This document shows positions 45,376-55,005 of a stretch of DNA of 64,000 nucleotides, one piece after another. Made by a program: the position numbers and the translations under genes. Numbering within the stretch: position 1 is the stretch's first letter; each line of letters starts with the position of its first letter. A model generated the notes under the pieces. The model saw only the letters and a list, made by a program, of their open reading frames with translations. It had not been told where the DNA came from and ran no database searches. The stretch comes from Telluribacter roseus. GTDB taxonomy: Bacteria > Bacteroidota > Bacteroidia > Cytophagales > Spirosomataceae. The stretch lies in assembly GCF_017355915.2 (NCBI RefSeq), contig NZ_JAFEUV020000008.1, positions 62,001 to 126,000 on the forward strand, given 5' to 3'.

Positions 45376-45762
45376 ATGGAAGTTATCAACAAGATAGGCA
45401 GAAGAAAAACCGCCGTGGCCCGTATCTATATGACGCCCGGAAAAGGTGAGATTCAGGTGAACGGACGGGACTACAAAGAGTATTTCCCTTTTGAAGTACA
45501 CCAGATCGTACTACAGCAGCCCTTTGCTACCATCAACGGTGGCGGCAGCTATGATGTAAAAGTAAACGTACGTGGAGGCGGAATCACAGGACAAGCCGAA
45601 GCCGCTCGTATGGCTATTTCACGTGCACTGGTTGAATACAATGGTGAATTCCGTCCGGCACTGAAGAAGGAAGGATTCCTGACTCGCGACCCTCGTATGG
45701 TTGAGCGTAAGAAATACGGTCGTCGGAAGGCTCGCAGAAGATTCCAGTTCTCAAAGCGCTAA
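45376..45762 (+). CDS. rpsI: 30S ribosomal protein S9
   Basis: Small-subunit protein whose C-terminal tail reaches the P-site tRNA. The 128-aa product begins MEVINKIGRRKTAVARI and ends in the basic RKKYGRRKARRRFQFSKR, with the invariant final KR. Located between rplM and rpsB in the usual ribosomal operon. Confidence 0.97.
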   Translation: MEVINKIGRRKTAVARIYMTPGKGEIQVNGRDYKEYFPFEVHQIVLQQPFATINGGGSYDVKVNVRGGGITGQAEAARMAISRALVEYNGEFRPALKKEGFLTRDPRMVERKKYGRRKARRRFQFSKR

Positions 45763-45930
45763 TACAATCTGTGGTCAGAGTTATCAGACTGTTGCTGCCT
45801 ATATCTGGCAAACGCTGTGCAACTACCTGATTCATTTGTATTGCCAACAAAAAATATTTGTCCAGACGATGCTTACTGTGTCCGGTGTATCGTGCTGCAA
45901 AAACAAAACATTCTAATCTAAAGCATTAAA

Positions 45931-46743
45931 ATGGCACAAGTAGAATATAAAGACCTCCTGGATGCAGGTGTGCACTTTGGCCACCTCACCCGCAAGTGGG
46001 ATCCGCATATGGCTCCATATATCTTTATGGAGAAGAACGGAATCCACATCATTGACCTGAACAAGACGCTGAGCTGCATTGACCAGGCTGAAGCCGCTAT
46101 CAAGCAGATCGTGCGTTCAGGTCGCAAGATTATGTTCGTTGCTACTAAGAAGCAGGCACAGGAAATCGTTACGGAAGAGGCTAAGCGCCTTAAAATGCCG
46201 TACGTAACTGAGCGTTGGTTGGGTGGTATGCTCACCAACTTCGGTACTATTCGCAAATCGCTCAAGAAGTTGCAGAGCCTCGAGAAGATGCTCAAAGACG
46301 AAACCACGATTAACAACATAGCGAAGCGCGAGCGCCTGATGCTTTCCCGCGAAAAGGAGAAGCTGGAGAAGGTGCTAGGAGGTGTAGCTGATCTTACACG
46401 TCTCCCGGCTGCCCTGTTCGTAATCGATGTTAAGCGCGAACATATTGCAGTTTCAGAGGCAAAGCGTCTCGGTATCCCGGTATTTGCTATCTGCGATACC
46501 AACTCAAACCCTGATCTGGTTGACTTCCCGATTCCAGGTAATGATGATGCCTACAAATCTATCTCACTGATCACGCTGGCAATCGGTAAGGCTATCGAAG
46601 AAGGTCTTATGGAGCGCAAGCAGGATAAAGATGACCAGCGTATGGCCGATGAAGAAGAGGCTAAGCGCCAGGTTGATCAGGGTGGTGAGGAAGATACTGT
46701 AGAGGCTCCCAGCGCTGTTGTTGAAGATAGCGACGAAGAGTAA
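45931..46743 (+). CDS. rpsB: 30S ribosomal protein S2
   Basis: Small-subunit protein needed for S1 binding to the ribosome. The 270-aa product has [35 protein letters not shown] and [22 protein letters not shown]. The C-terminus carries an acidic tail ([17 protein letters not shown]) common in this phylum. It is 168 bp after rpsI and followed by a terminator before tsf. Confidence 0.97.
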   Translation: MAQVEYKDLLDAGVHFGHLTRKWDPHMAPYIFMEKNGIHIIDLNKTLSCIDQAEAAIKQIVRSGRKIMFVATKKQAQEIVTEEAKRLKMPYVTERWLGGMLTNFGTIRKSLKKLQSLEKMLKDETTINNIAKRERLMLSREKEKLEKVLGGVADLTRLPAALFVIDVKREHIAVSEAKRLGIPVFAICDTNSNPDLVDFPIPGNDDAYKSISLITLAIGKAIEEGLMERKQDKDDQRMADEEEAKRQVDQGGEEDTVEAPSAVVEDSDEE

Positions 46744-46809
46744 TATATACAGCATAAAAGCGTATGGTTCAGGTACCAGGACTTAACGATCCTATCTGAG
46801 CAATAGATT

Positions 46810-46841
46810 AGTAGCCCGTAGTCTTTCCACTATGGGCTACT
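46810..46841 (+). terminator. Terminator or attenuator between rpsB and tsf
   Basis: AGTAGCCC-g-TAGT / ACTA-t-GGGCTACT stem with a 6-nt loop, followed by CTATTTAAAA. Since tsf usually follows rpsB in one transcript, it may only reduce read-through. Confidence 0.65.
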
Positions 46842-46929
46842 CTATTTAAAATAAGGTACTAACTCCTCAGGGGTACCTGCAATAAATAAAGTTAGATTTT
46901 AATTAAACACTACATTAATCACAGAAATC

Positions 46930-47766
46930 ATGGCAATTACTGCGCAAGACGTGAACAAACTTCGCCAAATGACCGGCGCCGGAATGATGGACTGTAAAAA
47001 AGCTCTTTCGGAAGCGGATGGTGACTTTGAAAAGGCGGTTGATATCCTTCGCAAACAAGGACAGAAGGTAGCCGCTAAGCGTGCAGATAACACTACATCA
47101 GAAGGTAAAGTACTGGTACATATCAGCGACGACAAGACCAACGGCAAATTAATCGCCCTGGCTTGTGAAACTGAGCCCGTATCTAACGTAGAAGACTTCA
47201 AAACACTGGCTCAGACTATTCTGGATCAGGCAGTAGCCCAAAATCCTGCTACCAAAGAAGAGCTTTTGTCTTCTACTCTGGCTGACGGCCAGACACTGAG
47301 CGAGCGGATCACTGAGCTCGTTGGTAAAATGGGTGAGAAGCTTGATGTAATAGCCTACGAAAATGTAACGTCTGACGAAGTTGTATCATACATCCACTCT
47401 AACGGTAAGTTAGGTGTACTGGTAGCTTTCGAGGGTGTGAATGGTGCTGATGTTACTGAACTCGGTAAAGACGTAGCTATGCAGATTGCTGCTATGCGTC
47501 CTGTTGCCGTAGATAAGGATGAAGTAGATGCTTCTATCGTTGAGCGTGAAATCGAAGTAGGTAAAGAGCAGGCTCGTGCCGAAGGTAAGCCTGAGGCTAT
47601 GCTTGAGAAAATCGCTATGGGTAAGCTCAACAAATTCTACAAAGACAATACCCTGCTGAATCAAGAGTTCGTGAAGGATTCTTCACTGACTATCCGTCAG
47701 CTACTGGAAAAAACTTCCAAAGGCCTGACCGTAAAAGCGTTCAAGCGTGTAGCGATCGGTGGTTAA
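46930..47766 (+). CDS. tsf: Elongation factor Ts
   Basis: Nucleotide exchange factor that regenerates EF-Tu-GTP. The 278-aa product has the N-terminal UBA-like domain (VNKLRQMTGAGMMDCKKALSE), the core EF-Tu binding segment with RADNTTSEGKV, and the C-terminal VKDSSLTIRQLLE. It follows rpsB as usual and ends at a very strong terminator. Confidence 0.97.
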   Translation: MAITAQDVNKLRQMTGAGMMDCKKALSEADGDFEKAVDILRKQGQKVAAKRADNTTSEGKVLVHISDDKTNGKLIALACETEPVSNVEDFKTLAQTILDQAVAQNPATKEELLSSTLADGQTLSERITELVGKMGEKLDVIAYENVTSDEVVSYIHSNGKLGVLVAFEGVNGADVTELGKDVAMQIAAMRPVAVDKDEVDASIVEREIEVGKEQARAEGKPEAMLEKIAMGKLNKFYKDNTLLNQEFVKDSSLTIRQLLEKTSKGLTVKAFKRVAIGG

Positions 47767-47792
47767 TCTGTAAGCAGCAGATACTAATTCAC

Positions 47793-47828
47793 AAAAAAGC
47801 CTGGTATCGTACGATACCAGGCTTTTTT
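47793..47828 (+). terminator. Strong terminator of the ribosomal operon
   Basis: An 18+18 bp perfect palindrome (AAAAAAGCCTGGTATCGT and its complement) ending in a T-run. Confidence 0.92.
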
Positions 47829-47950
47829 TATAGAAAAGACCCATAAATTAGTACAATGGTATCCATAGCTGCCGGGAAATTTATACAACCATTCCTGAAT
47901 AAAGCAGGTTAGTAAAACAGCTACTGTAGTTTCATCAACCCCTCCATTTC

Positions 47951-48928
47951 ATGCAAAAGTTTTTTATCAGACTACTGCTTGTTATCTCCATCTTTCTCAA
48001 TTCTCTGGTAGTCTTTGCGCAGGTCGATTCATCAGGTATAAAGGCTGATACATTGATTATACAACCAGATACTCTGATTATACCAGCCGATACAATCATC
48101 ATAAAGCCTCGTGAAGTTGTAAAAGATACCTCCTGGAAGTCTAAAACAGAATATGGTGCCAACCTCAACCAAGGCTCGTTCAGCAACAACTGGACGGGCG
48201 GTGGTGTAAACTCTATAGCCTTAGGTCTATTTTTTAATACCGTAATCGAGTACAGAAAAGAAGATGAGTCGTGGCGTAATGAGTTGCAGACACAGTACGG
48301 TATAGTCAAGAACAGGGGGCAGGCAAGCCGCAAAAACGTAGACCGGATATTTTTTGATACCAAGTACTCCCGGAGGATGGCCAAGTCCTGGAACTTTATA
48401 GGCAATATCAACCTGCTGACCCAGTTTGCGCCTGGTTATACGTACGAAGAAGGTCTGGATGGAGATATAATTCCCAGGCGAGTATCCGGATTCTTTTCTC
48501 CGGCCTATCTTACAGAATCAGTAGGTATAGAATACAAGCCGGTCCAGCACTTCTTTATCACTTTCTCACCCGGAGCCGTACGCCAAACTATTGTGGCTGA
48601 CAAGGGACTATATGTCAATACACCCGATCAGAAAAATTACGGAGTACCAATCGGACAAACCATGCGCACTGAACTGGCGCTGATGCAGGTAGTAGTTAAC
48701 TTCAAAAAAGACATAGCTACCAATGTCAATCTAAGTTTCAGGTACCTGCTATTTGCCAACTACCGCAATCTGGGAGCCATGGACAACCGACTGGATGCTA
48801 CGCTGACTGCTAAGGTTAATAAGTACATTAATGTCAATCTGGGGGCTATTGTAGTTTATGATGAGGACCAGAGCTATCAGATACAATATGCGCAGTCACT
48901 GGCTTTAGGGTTTATTTATAAGTTATAA
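47951..48928 (+). CDS. DUF3078 family outer-membrane-type protein
   Basis: A 325-aa protein with a Sec signal peptide (cleavage after VVFAQ, about 24) and a beta-strand-rich body of the DUF3078 family: WKSKTEYGANLNQGSFSNNW, DTKYSRRMAKSWNF, QYAQSLALGFIYKL ending in an aromatic-containing strand, as in outer-membrane beta-barrels. Before the barrel is a short repeat with DTLII, DTLII and DTIII (residues 35-53). Function unknown. It precedes murD by 183 bp but with no clear link. Confidence 0.85.
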   Translation: MQKFFIRLLLVISIFLNSLVVFAQVDSSGIKADTLIIQPDTLIIPADTIIIKPREVVKDTSWKSKTEYGANLNQGSFSNNWTGGGVNSIALGLFFNTVIEYRKEDESWRNELQTQYGIVKNRGQASRKNVDRIFFDTKYSRRMAKSWNFIGNINLLTQFAPGYTYEEGLDGDIIPRRVSGFFSPAYLTESVGIEYKPVQHFFITFSPGAVRQTIVADKGLYVNTPDQKNYGVPIGQTMRTELALMQVVVNFKKDIATNVNLSFRYLLFANYRNLGAMDNRLDATLTAKVNKYINVNLGAIVVYDEDQSYQIQYAQSLALGFIYKL

Positions 48929-49111
48929 TATTTTTTAAATTCAATAGTTAAAAATATGCTGGAATAATTCGCTGAATAGCTAAAAGAGAGTGGAGCATAA
49001 ATACCTTTTCTGAGCTAGTTTTATTAAAAACTTTTTTATTGGAAAGAACCAGCGGCTGTTGCATTAGAGCTAAAAAAAGACTGAAATTTACACTTGAAAT
49101 TAAATAGCTGA

Positions 49112-50467
49112 ATGGGGCAAAAAAAAATATCCATACTGGGAGGCGGAGAAAGTGGAGTAGGAGCAGCCTTACTCGGTAAGGCTAAGGGATTTACCGTTTT
49201 TTTATCGGATAAAGGTACCTTACAGGAAAAGTATCGACAGATACTGGAGAAGGAAGGCATATCCTACGAAGAGGGCGGGCATACTCCCGAGCAAATACTG
49301 GATGCGGATGAAGTAGTGAAAAGTCCGGGTATACCTGACACAGTACCTCTGGTACAGGAGCTGCACCGACGGGGTATACCCGTTATATCCGAGATTGAAC
49401 TGGCGGCCCGCTATACCAATGCTCATCTAATTGCTATCACGGGCAGTAACGGTAAAACTACTACTACCTTACTGATCTACCATCTGCTTAAGCAGGCAGG
49501 CTTGTCGGTAGGGCTGGCAGGTAATATAGGTGATAGCTTTGCACGGCAGGTTATCGAAGAAAACTACGACTACTACGTACTGGAGTTGAGCAGCTTCCAG
49601 TTGGATAATATGTATGATTTTCGGGCTAATGTAGCCGTACTGCTCAATATTACTCCCGATCACCTGGACCGTTACGAGTACGACTTCCAGAAGTACGTTA
49701 ATTCGAAGTTCAGGATCATACAGAACCAAACACCGGCAGATAGTTTCATCTACTATTGCGAAAATGAGCCAATCGTAGCTGAGCTGGCTAAACGGGAAGT
49801 GGCGGCACGTCAGTGGCCTATCTCGCTCACCAAAGCGGTGGAAGCCGGCGGCTATCTGAAAGAAGGTACCCTGCACGTTCATAGCCATGACCAGGTACTG
49901 GCGCAGATAGTGGATGAGCTTCCTATCAAGGGGCCTCACAATGCTATCAATGCCATGGCCGCTATCCTGGTGGCGCAGTCGGTAGGTATTGCTCCCGATC
50001 AGATTCGGGCCGGGCTCCTTACCTTCCAGAACGCGCCGCATCGGCTTGAACCGGTTGGGTCCATCAACGGCGTTAGCTATATCAATGACTCAAAAGCGAC
50101 CAACGTAGATTCAGTCTTCTATGCGCTGGGAAGCTTCAACAATCCCATCATTCTTATCGCCGGGGGAGTAGATAAGGGGAACGACTACTCCCAAATCGAC
50201 GATCTGGTGCGGCAGAAGGTAAAAGGCCTGATCGCTCTGGGAACAGATACGGGTAAACTGACCAGCCACTTTGCAGATACAGTACCAGCTATGTACGCTA
50301 CCCAGAACCTCCAGGATGCCCTGCTGAAAGCACAGGAATGGGCAGCTCCCGGAGATGTAGTACTGCTGTCGCCGGCTTGTGCCAGCTTTGACCTGTTCCG
50401 TAACTACGAAGACCGCGGCAATAAATTCAGAGAAGCAGTGGCTCAGTTAACAGCCCAAAATTCTTAA
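49112..50467 (+). CDS. murD: UDP-N-acetylmuramoylalanine-D-glutamate ligase
   Basis: Adds D-Glu to UDP-MurNAc-L-Ala in the cytosol. The 451-aa product has the N-terminal UDP-binding domain (ILGGGESGVGAALL), the ATP-binding GSNGKTTTT at 111-119, LNITPDHLDRY and the C-terminal NDSKATNVDS block. The start ATG is followed within two codons by a run of nine As (49119-49127). It opens the division/cell wall run; mraY, usually directly upstream, is not here. Confidence 0.96.
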   Translation: MGQKKISILGGGESGVGAALLGKAKGFTVFLSDKGTLQEKYRQILEKEGISYEEGGHTPEQILDADEVVKSPGIPDTVPLVQELHRRGIPVISEIELAARYTNAHLIAITGSNGKTTTTLLIYHLLKQAGLSVGLAGNIGDSFARQVIEENYDYYVLELSSFQLDNMYDFRANVAVLLNITPDHLDRYEYDFQKYVNSKFRIIQNQTPADSFIYYCENEPIVAELAKREVAARQWPISLTKAVEAGGYLKEGTLHVHSHDQVLAQIVDELPIKGPHNAINAMAAILVAQSVGIAPDQIRAGLLTFQNAPHRLEPVGSINGVSYINDSKATNVDSVFYALGSFNNPIILIAGGVDKGNDYSQIDDLVRQKVKGLIALGTDTGKLTSHFADTVPAMYATQNLQDALLKAQEWAAPGDVVLLSPACASFDLFRNYEDRGNKFREAVAQLTAQNS

Positions 50468-50480
50468 TAACCGAAGAAGT

Positions 50481-51632
50481 ATGGACCTACTGCAGCAGCT
50501 AAGAGAAGATACCCAGGGATGGTTTGCCCGTAATCTGAAAGGCGATCCCTATATCTGGATCGTCAGCGTGGGACTATTGCTGTGTAGCATTCCTATTGTG
50601 TATAGTGCGGCCGTGAAGGATGCCTATACGTACCGTGAGGGCAATACCGAGTACTACCTGTACAAGCAGATCGTACTGAGTGTATTTGCGCTAGGAGTGA
50701 TGATACTGGTACACCGTATTCCCTACACTCGTTTTGTGCGGTTTTCCCGCATTGGTGTCTGGATTAGCGTACCCCTTTTATTATTTGCCGCTTTCAATGG
50801 TAAAACAGTAAATGACGCCTCCCGCTGGATCGAAATCCCTCTGATCGGGCAGCGTTTCCAGCCTTCCGAGTTTGCCAAAGTTGCCCTTATCACGCACCTG
50901 TCGCTGGTACTGGCGCGCCATATCAAGGGAGGGTGGAGCACCCGGGAGCTACTAACCGAACCGGTGCTATTGATAGGTATGGTGTGCGGGCTCATATTCC
51001 CAAGTAACGTGTCGACGGCGATACTACTGGTGGGGGTTTGCTTTTTCCTGATGTACGTAGGCAAAGTACCTATGAGGTACCTAGTCTTTACGGGGCTTGG
51101 ACTAATATTCTTTGCCTCTACCGCCATCATGCTGCGAGCTACTCAACGATCAGGCACGGCTCAGAGTCGACTTCAGACTTTCTTCAATAAAGATACCGTA
51201 GTGTACCAGTCGCAGCAGTCGTATATGGCTATGGCGCGGGGAGGTGTCTACGGGGAAGGGATCGCCAAGAGTCGCCAGCGGCGCTTCCTGCCGGAGCCCC
51301 AAAAAGACTTTATCTATGCCGTTACGGTAGAAGAGTGTGGCACGATTGGTGGTACTTTATTGATACTGGCTTACCTGGTGCTGTTGTACCGGGGCCTGAA
51401 AGCCATAGAAAAAACAAAGAGGCCCTTTGGAGGCTTACTATCTGCAGGTCTTACGTTCAGTATAGTATTTCAGGCCTTTTCCACTATGGCCGTAACGGTG
51501 GGGCTACTGCCGGTCACGGGGCAAAACCTGCCCTTCTTTAGCCAGGGAGGTACCTCTATGCTCTTTACGGCGCTGGCCATAGGGATGATCCTGAGCGTAA
51601 GCCGCGGTGAGCTTGACGAAAAAACAATTTAA
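50481..51632 (+). CDS. ftsW: Peptidoglycan glycosyltransferase FtsW
   Basis: SEDS-family polymerase that builds septal glycan strands from lipid II. The 383-aa product has about ten membrane helices, ASRWIEIPLIGQRFQPSEFAK after helix 3-4, the FLPEPQKDFIYAVTVEECG motif with the conserved acidic residues, and the late LLPVTGQNLPFFSQGGTS. It sits between murD (13 bp) and murG (6 bp), the conserved place of ftsW rather than rodA. Confidence 0.95.
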   Translation: MDLLQQLREDTQGWFARNLKGDPYIWIVSVGLLLCSIPIVYSAAVKDAYTYREGNTEYYLYKQIVLSVFALGVMILVHRIPYTRFVRFSRIGVWISVPLLLFAAFNGKTVNDASRWIEIPLIGQRFQPSEFAKVALITHLSLVLARHIKGGWSTRELLTEPVLLIGMVCGLIFPSNVSTAILLVGVCFFLMYVGKVPMRYLVFTGLGLIFFASTAIMLRATQRSGTAQSRLQTFFNKDTVVYQSQQSYMAMARGGVYGEGIAKSRQRRFLPEPQKDFIYAVTVEECGTIGGTLLILAYLVLLYRGLKAIEKTKRPFGGLLSAGLTFSIVFQAFSTMAVTVGLLPVTGQNLPFFSQGGTSMLFTALAIGMILSVSRGELDEKTI

Positions 51633-51638
51633 TCAACC

Positions 51639-52739
51639 ATGCCAAAGCGTGTAATTATCAGCGGTGGAGGAACCGGCGGGCATATCTATCCTGCCATTGC
51701 CATTGCCAATGCTCTTAAGGAGCAGGACCCGTCCACCGAGATCTTGTTTGTGGGGGCTGAGGGCAAGATGGAAATGGAGAAGGTACCCAAGGCTGGGTAT
51801 AGCATCATTGCTCTGCCAATAGTGGGTCTGAAGCGTGAGCTTTCGGCCGACAATCTGGCTTTTCCCATCAAGCTTACGCGCAGCCTCCTGAAGGCACGTT
51901 CGGTGATTCAGGAGTTTCGGCCTGACGTGGCCGTAGGCGTAGGTGGATTTGCTAGTGGGCCCCTGTTGATGATCGCTTCACTAATGGGAATTCCCACCTT
52001 AATTCAGGAACAAAATTCATACGCCGGAGTTACCAATAAAATACTCTCTAAAAGAGCACGTACCATTTGTGTAGCGTATCCGGGCATGGACGCATTCTTC
52101 GAAAAAAGCAAGATTAAGCTGCTGGGCAATCCGGTACGTAGCGACATTATCAATGCCAATGCCAAGCGGGCCGAAGGCCTCAGGCACTTCGGACTAGACT
52201 CCCAGCGGAAGACACTGTTTGTTATGGGAGGGAGCCTGGGGGCCCGCACCATCAATGAGAGCATAAGTGCCGGACTCAAGAAGCTTAGCGAAGCCGGTTA
52301 CCAGGTACTATGGCAGACAGGGAAGCTTTATATTGATACCGCCAGAGAACATATACAGCAGGCGCGCACGGAACGGATTAAGGCATTCGATTTTGTGTAT
52401 GAGATGGATCTGGCCTATGCCGTAGCCGACGTAGTCGTATCACGGGCGGGCGCTCTGTCTGTATCGGAACTTTGTCTGGCGGCTAAGCCGGCCATACTAG
52501 TGCCTTTTCCGGCGGCAGCCGAAGACCATCAGACCAAAAATGCCATGAGTCTGGTACGGCAAAATGCCGCCCTGCTTATTCAAGATGCCAACGCGAAACA
52601 CGAACTGGTGGAGACGGCTATCCGGCTGATGGAAGACCCGGCGAAGCAGGCTGAGTTGAAAAAGAATATTCAGACGCTGGCGCGGCCGGATGCCGCCCGG
52701 GACATAGCCCAGGAGGTAAAGAAGCTGATGAATGCCTAG
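51639..52739 (+). CDS. murG: Lipid II synthase MurG
   Basis: Transfers GlcNAc from UDP-GlcNAc to lipid I at the inner membrane face. The 366-aa product has the glycine-rich GGTGGHIYPAI from residue 10, GVGGFASGP, IQEQNSYAGVTNK and the donor-binding GGSLGARTIN; SRAGALSVSEL and PFPAAAEDHQTKNA follow. Tight spacing with ftsW indicates one operon. Confidence 0.96.
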   Translation: MPKRVIISGGGTGGHIYPAIAIANALKEQDPSTEILFVGAEGKMEMEKVPKAGYSIIALPIVGLKRELSADNLAFPIKLTRSLLKARSVIQEFRPDVAVGVGGFASGPLLMIASLMGIPTLIQEQNSYAGVTNKILSKRARTICVAYPGMDAFFEKSKIKLLGNPVRSDIINANAKRAEGLRHFGLDSQRKTLFVMGGSLGARTINESISAGLKKLSEAGYQVLWQTGKLYIDTAREHIQQARTERIKAFDFVYEMDLAYAVADVVVSRAGALSVSELCLAAKPAILVPFPAAAEDHQTKNAMSLVRQNAALLIQDANAKHELVETAIRLMEDPAKQAELKKNIQTLARPDAARDIAQEVKKLMNA

Positions 52740-52784
52740 TATATTGAGTATATAATTATTAGTAAGCGCGATAAACCCTTTAGC

Positions 52785-54182
52785 ATGAATTTAACTTCGG
52801 ACTGGAAGTACGTATACTTTGTCGGAATAGGTGGTATCGGCATGAGCGCTCTGGCTCGCTGGTTCAACACCAATGGTTTTCCTGTTGCCGGGTATGATCG
52901 TACTCCCACTACGCTTACTGATAGTCTTGAGCAGGAGGGGATCTATATTTCCTTTGAAGATGATATAACCACCGTACCTTCGGCCTTTCTGGCCGATCCG
53001 GGTCAAACCCTGGTAGTATATACGCCAGCCGTACCCGCGAATCACCGTCAGATGGCCTACTTCCGGGAGCATGGGTTTGCCGTTCAGAAACGGTCACAGG
53101 TACTGGGCTGGCTCACGCGCAGCCTGCGCACAGTGGGCGTGGCAGGTACCCACGGCAAAACTACCACCTCCTCCATGGTAGCACACTTGCTACGGAGTGC
53201 AGGTGTCAATTGTACGGCTTTCCTGGGAGGCATTACCCAGAACTACGGTACCAACTTCTTACTCAATGATCCTACGGATAATCCGGAGGAGATTGTATGT
53301 GTGGTCGAGGCGGATGAGTTTGACAGGTCATTTCTGACGCTGTACCCCGACCTGGCTATCATTACGTCTACCGATGCCGATCACCTGGATATATACGGGG
53401 CACACGATGCCGTGCTGGAGTCGTTTAGGGCCTATGTAGAGCAGATCAAGCCCGGTGGATCGCTCATTATGAAAAAAGGCCTCACCGTAGCCGACAGTAG
53501 GGCTGAGGGGGTGCAGGTATACTCACTGAACGAAGGAAATTACCACAGTACTAACCTTCGCATCGAGAATGCCCGATTTGTATTTGATATCGTATATCCG
53601 AGTGGCGTTATTGACAACGTCGCTATGATGGTACCCGGCTACCATAATATTGAGAATGCATTGGCGGCCACGGCCGTCGCTCTCAAACTAGGCGTTGAGC
53701 CGGAGCAGATCCGGCAGGGACTAAGTACCTACCGGGGCGTAAAACGTCGCTTCGAGTACGTACTGGAAGATGAGTCGAAGGTATTTATCGACGACTATGC
53801 CCACCATCCGGCCGAGATTGAGGCCTTCCTTTCGTCCGTCAGGGCGTTGTATCCGGGGCGGCACATTACAGCCATTTTCCAGCCGCACCTCTTTACCCGT
53901 ACCCGCGACTTTGCCGATGGATTCGGACAAAGCTTGTCACTGGCCGACCGGCTCCTGTTACTGGATATCTACCCGGCGCGGGAGCAGCCCATTGAAGGAG
54001 TTACGTCCGACATGCTACTGGATAAAGTATCCATTTCGGATAAGTATATCGTTTCAAAAGAAGAGCTTTTAGAGAAGCTGCTCGACCAGCCAACCGACGT
54101 GGTAGTGACTATTGGAGCAGGGGATATTGACAAATTAGTTTTGCCGATTAAAGAAGTACTTGTCACTCCTTTTACGAATTAA
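52785..54182 (+). CDS. murC: UDP-N-acetylmuramate-L-alanine ligase
   Basis: Joins L-Ala to UDP-MurNAc, the first amino acid of the stem peptide. The 465-aa product has YFVGIGGIGMSALA at 11-24, the ATP loop GTHGKTTTS at 121-129, VVEADEFDRSFL, and FIDDYAHHPAEI with the conserved His residues. It is 45 bp after murG and 27 bp before ftsQ. Confidence 0.96.
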   Translation: MNLTSDWKYVYFVGIGGIGMSALARWFNTNGFPVAGYDRTPTTLTDSLEQEGIYISFEDDITTVPSAFLADPGQTLVVYTPAVPANHRQMAYFREHGFAVQKRSQVLGWLTRSLRTVGVAGTHGKTTTSSMVAHLLRSAGVNCTAFLGGITQNYGTNFLLNDPTDNPEEIVCVVEADEFDRSFLTLYPDLAIITSTDADHLDIYGAHDAVLESFRAYVEQIKPGGSLIMKKGLTVADSRAEGVQVYSLNEGNYHSTNLRIENARFVFDIVYPSGVIDNVAMMVPGYHNIENALAATAVALKLGVEPEQIRQGLSTYRGVKRRFEYVLEDESKVFIDDYAHHPAEIEAFLSSVRALYPGRHITAIFQPHLFTRTRDFADGFGQSLSLADRLLLLDIYPAREQPIEGVTSDMLLDKVSISDKYIVSKEELLEKLLDQPTDVVVTIGAGDIDKLVLPIKEVLVTPFTN

Positions 54183-54209
54183 TACGTAAAGCATTTTAAT
54201 ATTGCTGCC

Positions 54210-54986
54210 ATGTTACGTAAATTTGAGTATTCCGGCAAATGGCTACGAAGAGGCGTATGGCTGCTTGTACCCCTGCTTTGCGTAAGCATGGCAGAGCGCA
54301 AGCTCAGCAGGCAGCGGTGTAAAAATCTGATAGTGAAGGTTGACTACGAATCTGGGATGCGCTTTATTAACCCGATTGATGTAGAAACCTTGCTCACCAA
54401 TCAGGGAAGCGACCCGTTACAGGGGAGCCGTCAGGGAGATTTAGTTCTCCGAAAGTTAGAAAATCGTGTAAAAAGAAATAAATTGGTAAGAAATTGCCAG
54501 GCCTACCGTGATCTGGAGGGAAACCTGGTAATTGAAGTGGAGCAGGAAATGCCGCTGGCCCGTTGGATCGCTACCTCCCGCGAAGGAGAATGGCGTAAGA
54601 CGGCCGGATTTTATATTAACGAAGAAGGCAATTATCTACCGCTCACCGATCGTTACACGGCTCGTACTTTACTGGTGTCGGGTCAGTTTTTTCAGAATTA
54701 CAACCACCTGCACGGCAAGCGTGGTAAGCCGGTGTTGGAGCTGATACGCTATCTTAACTCGGACGAGTTCTGGAAGGCACAGGTTACCCAGATGATGGTA
54801 TCCAGTGACGGAGAAATCACTTTGTTGACCGCGCTGGGTGATCAGCGGATTGAACTGGGGCCTGCCGATAATTTTAAATCGAAGTTGGATAAACTTCATA
54901 TTTTTTATAAAGAAGTAATGGCATCGGATTGGGGACGCTATTCACGTATAAGTATTAAGTTTCAGGACCAGATTGTTTGCGAATAA
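54210..54986 (+). CDS. ftsQ: Cell division protein FtsQ/DivIB
   Basis: Bitopic divisome protein linking early and late division proteins. The 258-aa product has a short basic cytosolic tail, one membrane helix (about 15-28, LRRGVWLLVPLLCVSM), a POTRA-like domain with IVKVDYESGMRFINPIDVE, and a periplasmic beta domain. Recognition rests as much on its place between murC and ftsA as on sequence, since FtsQ is poorly conserved. It ends 19 bp before ftsA. Confidence 0.9.
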   Translation: MLRKFEYSGKWLRRGVWLLVPLLCVSMAERKLSRQRCKNLIVKVDYESGMRFINPIDVETLLTNQGSDPLQGSRQGDLVLRKLENRVKRNKLVRNCQAYRDLEGNLVIEVEQEMPLARWIATSREGEWRKTAGFYINEEGNYLPLTDRYTARTLLVSGQFFQNYNHLHGKRGKPVLELIRYLNSDEFWKAQVTQMMVSSDGEITLLTALGDQRIELGPADNFKSKLDKLHIFYKEVMASDWGRYSRISIKFQDQIVCE

Positions 54987-55005
54987 AAATAACACACCAG
55001 GAAGC

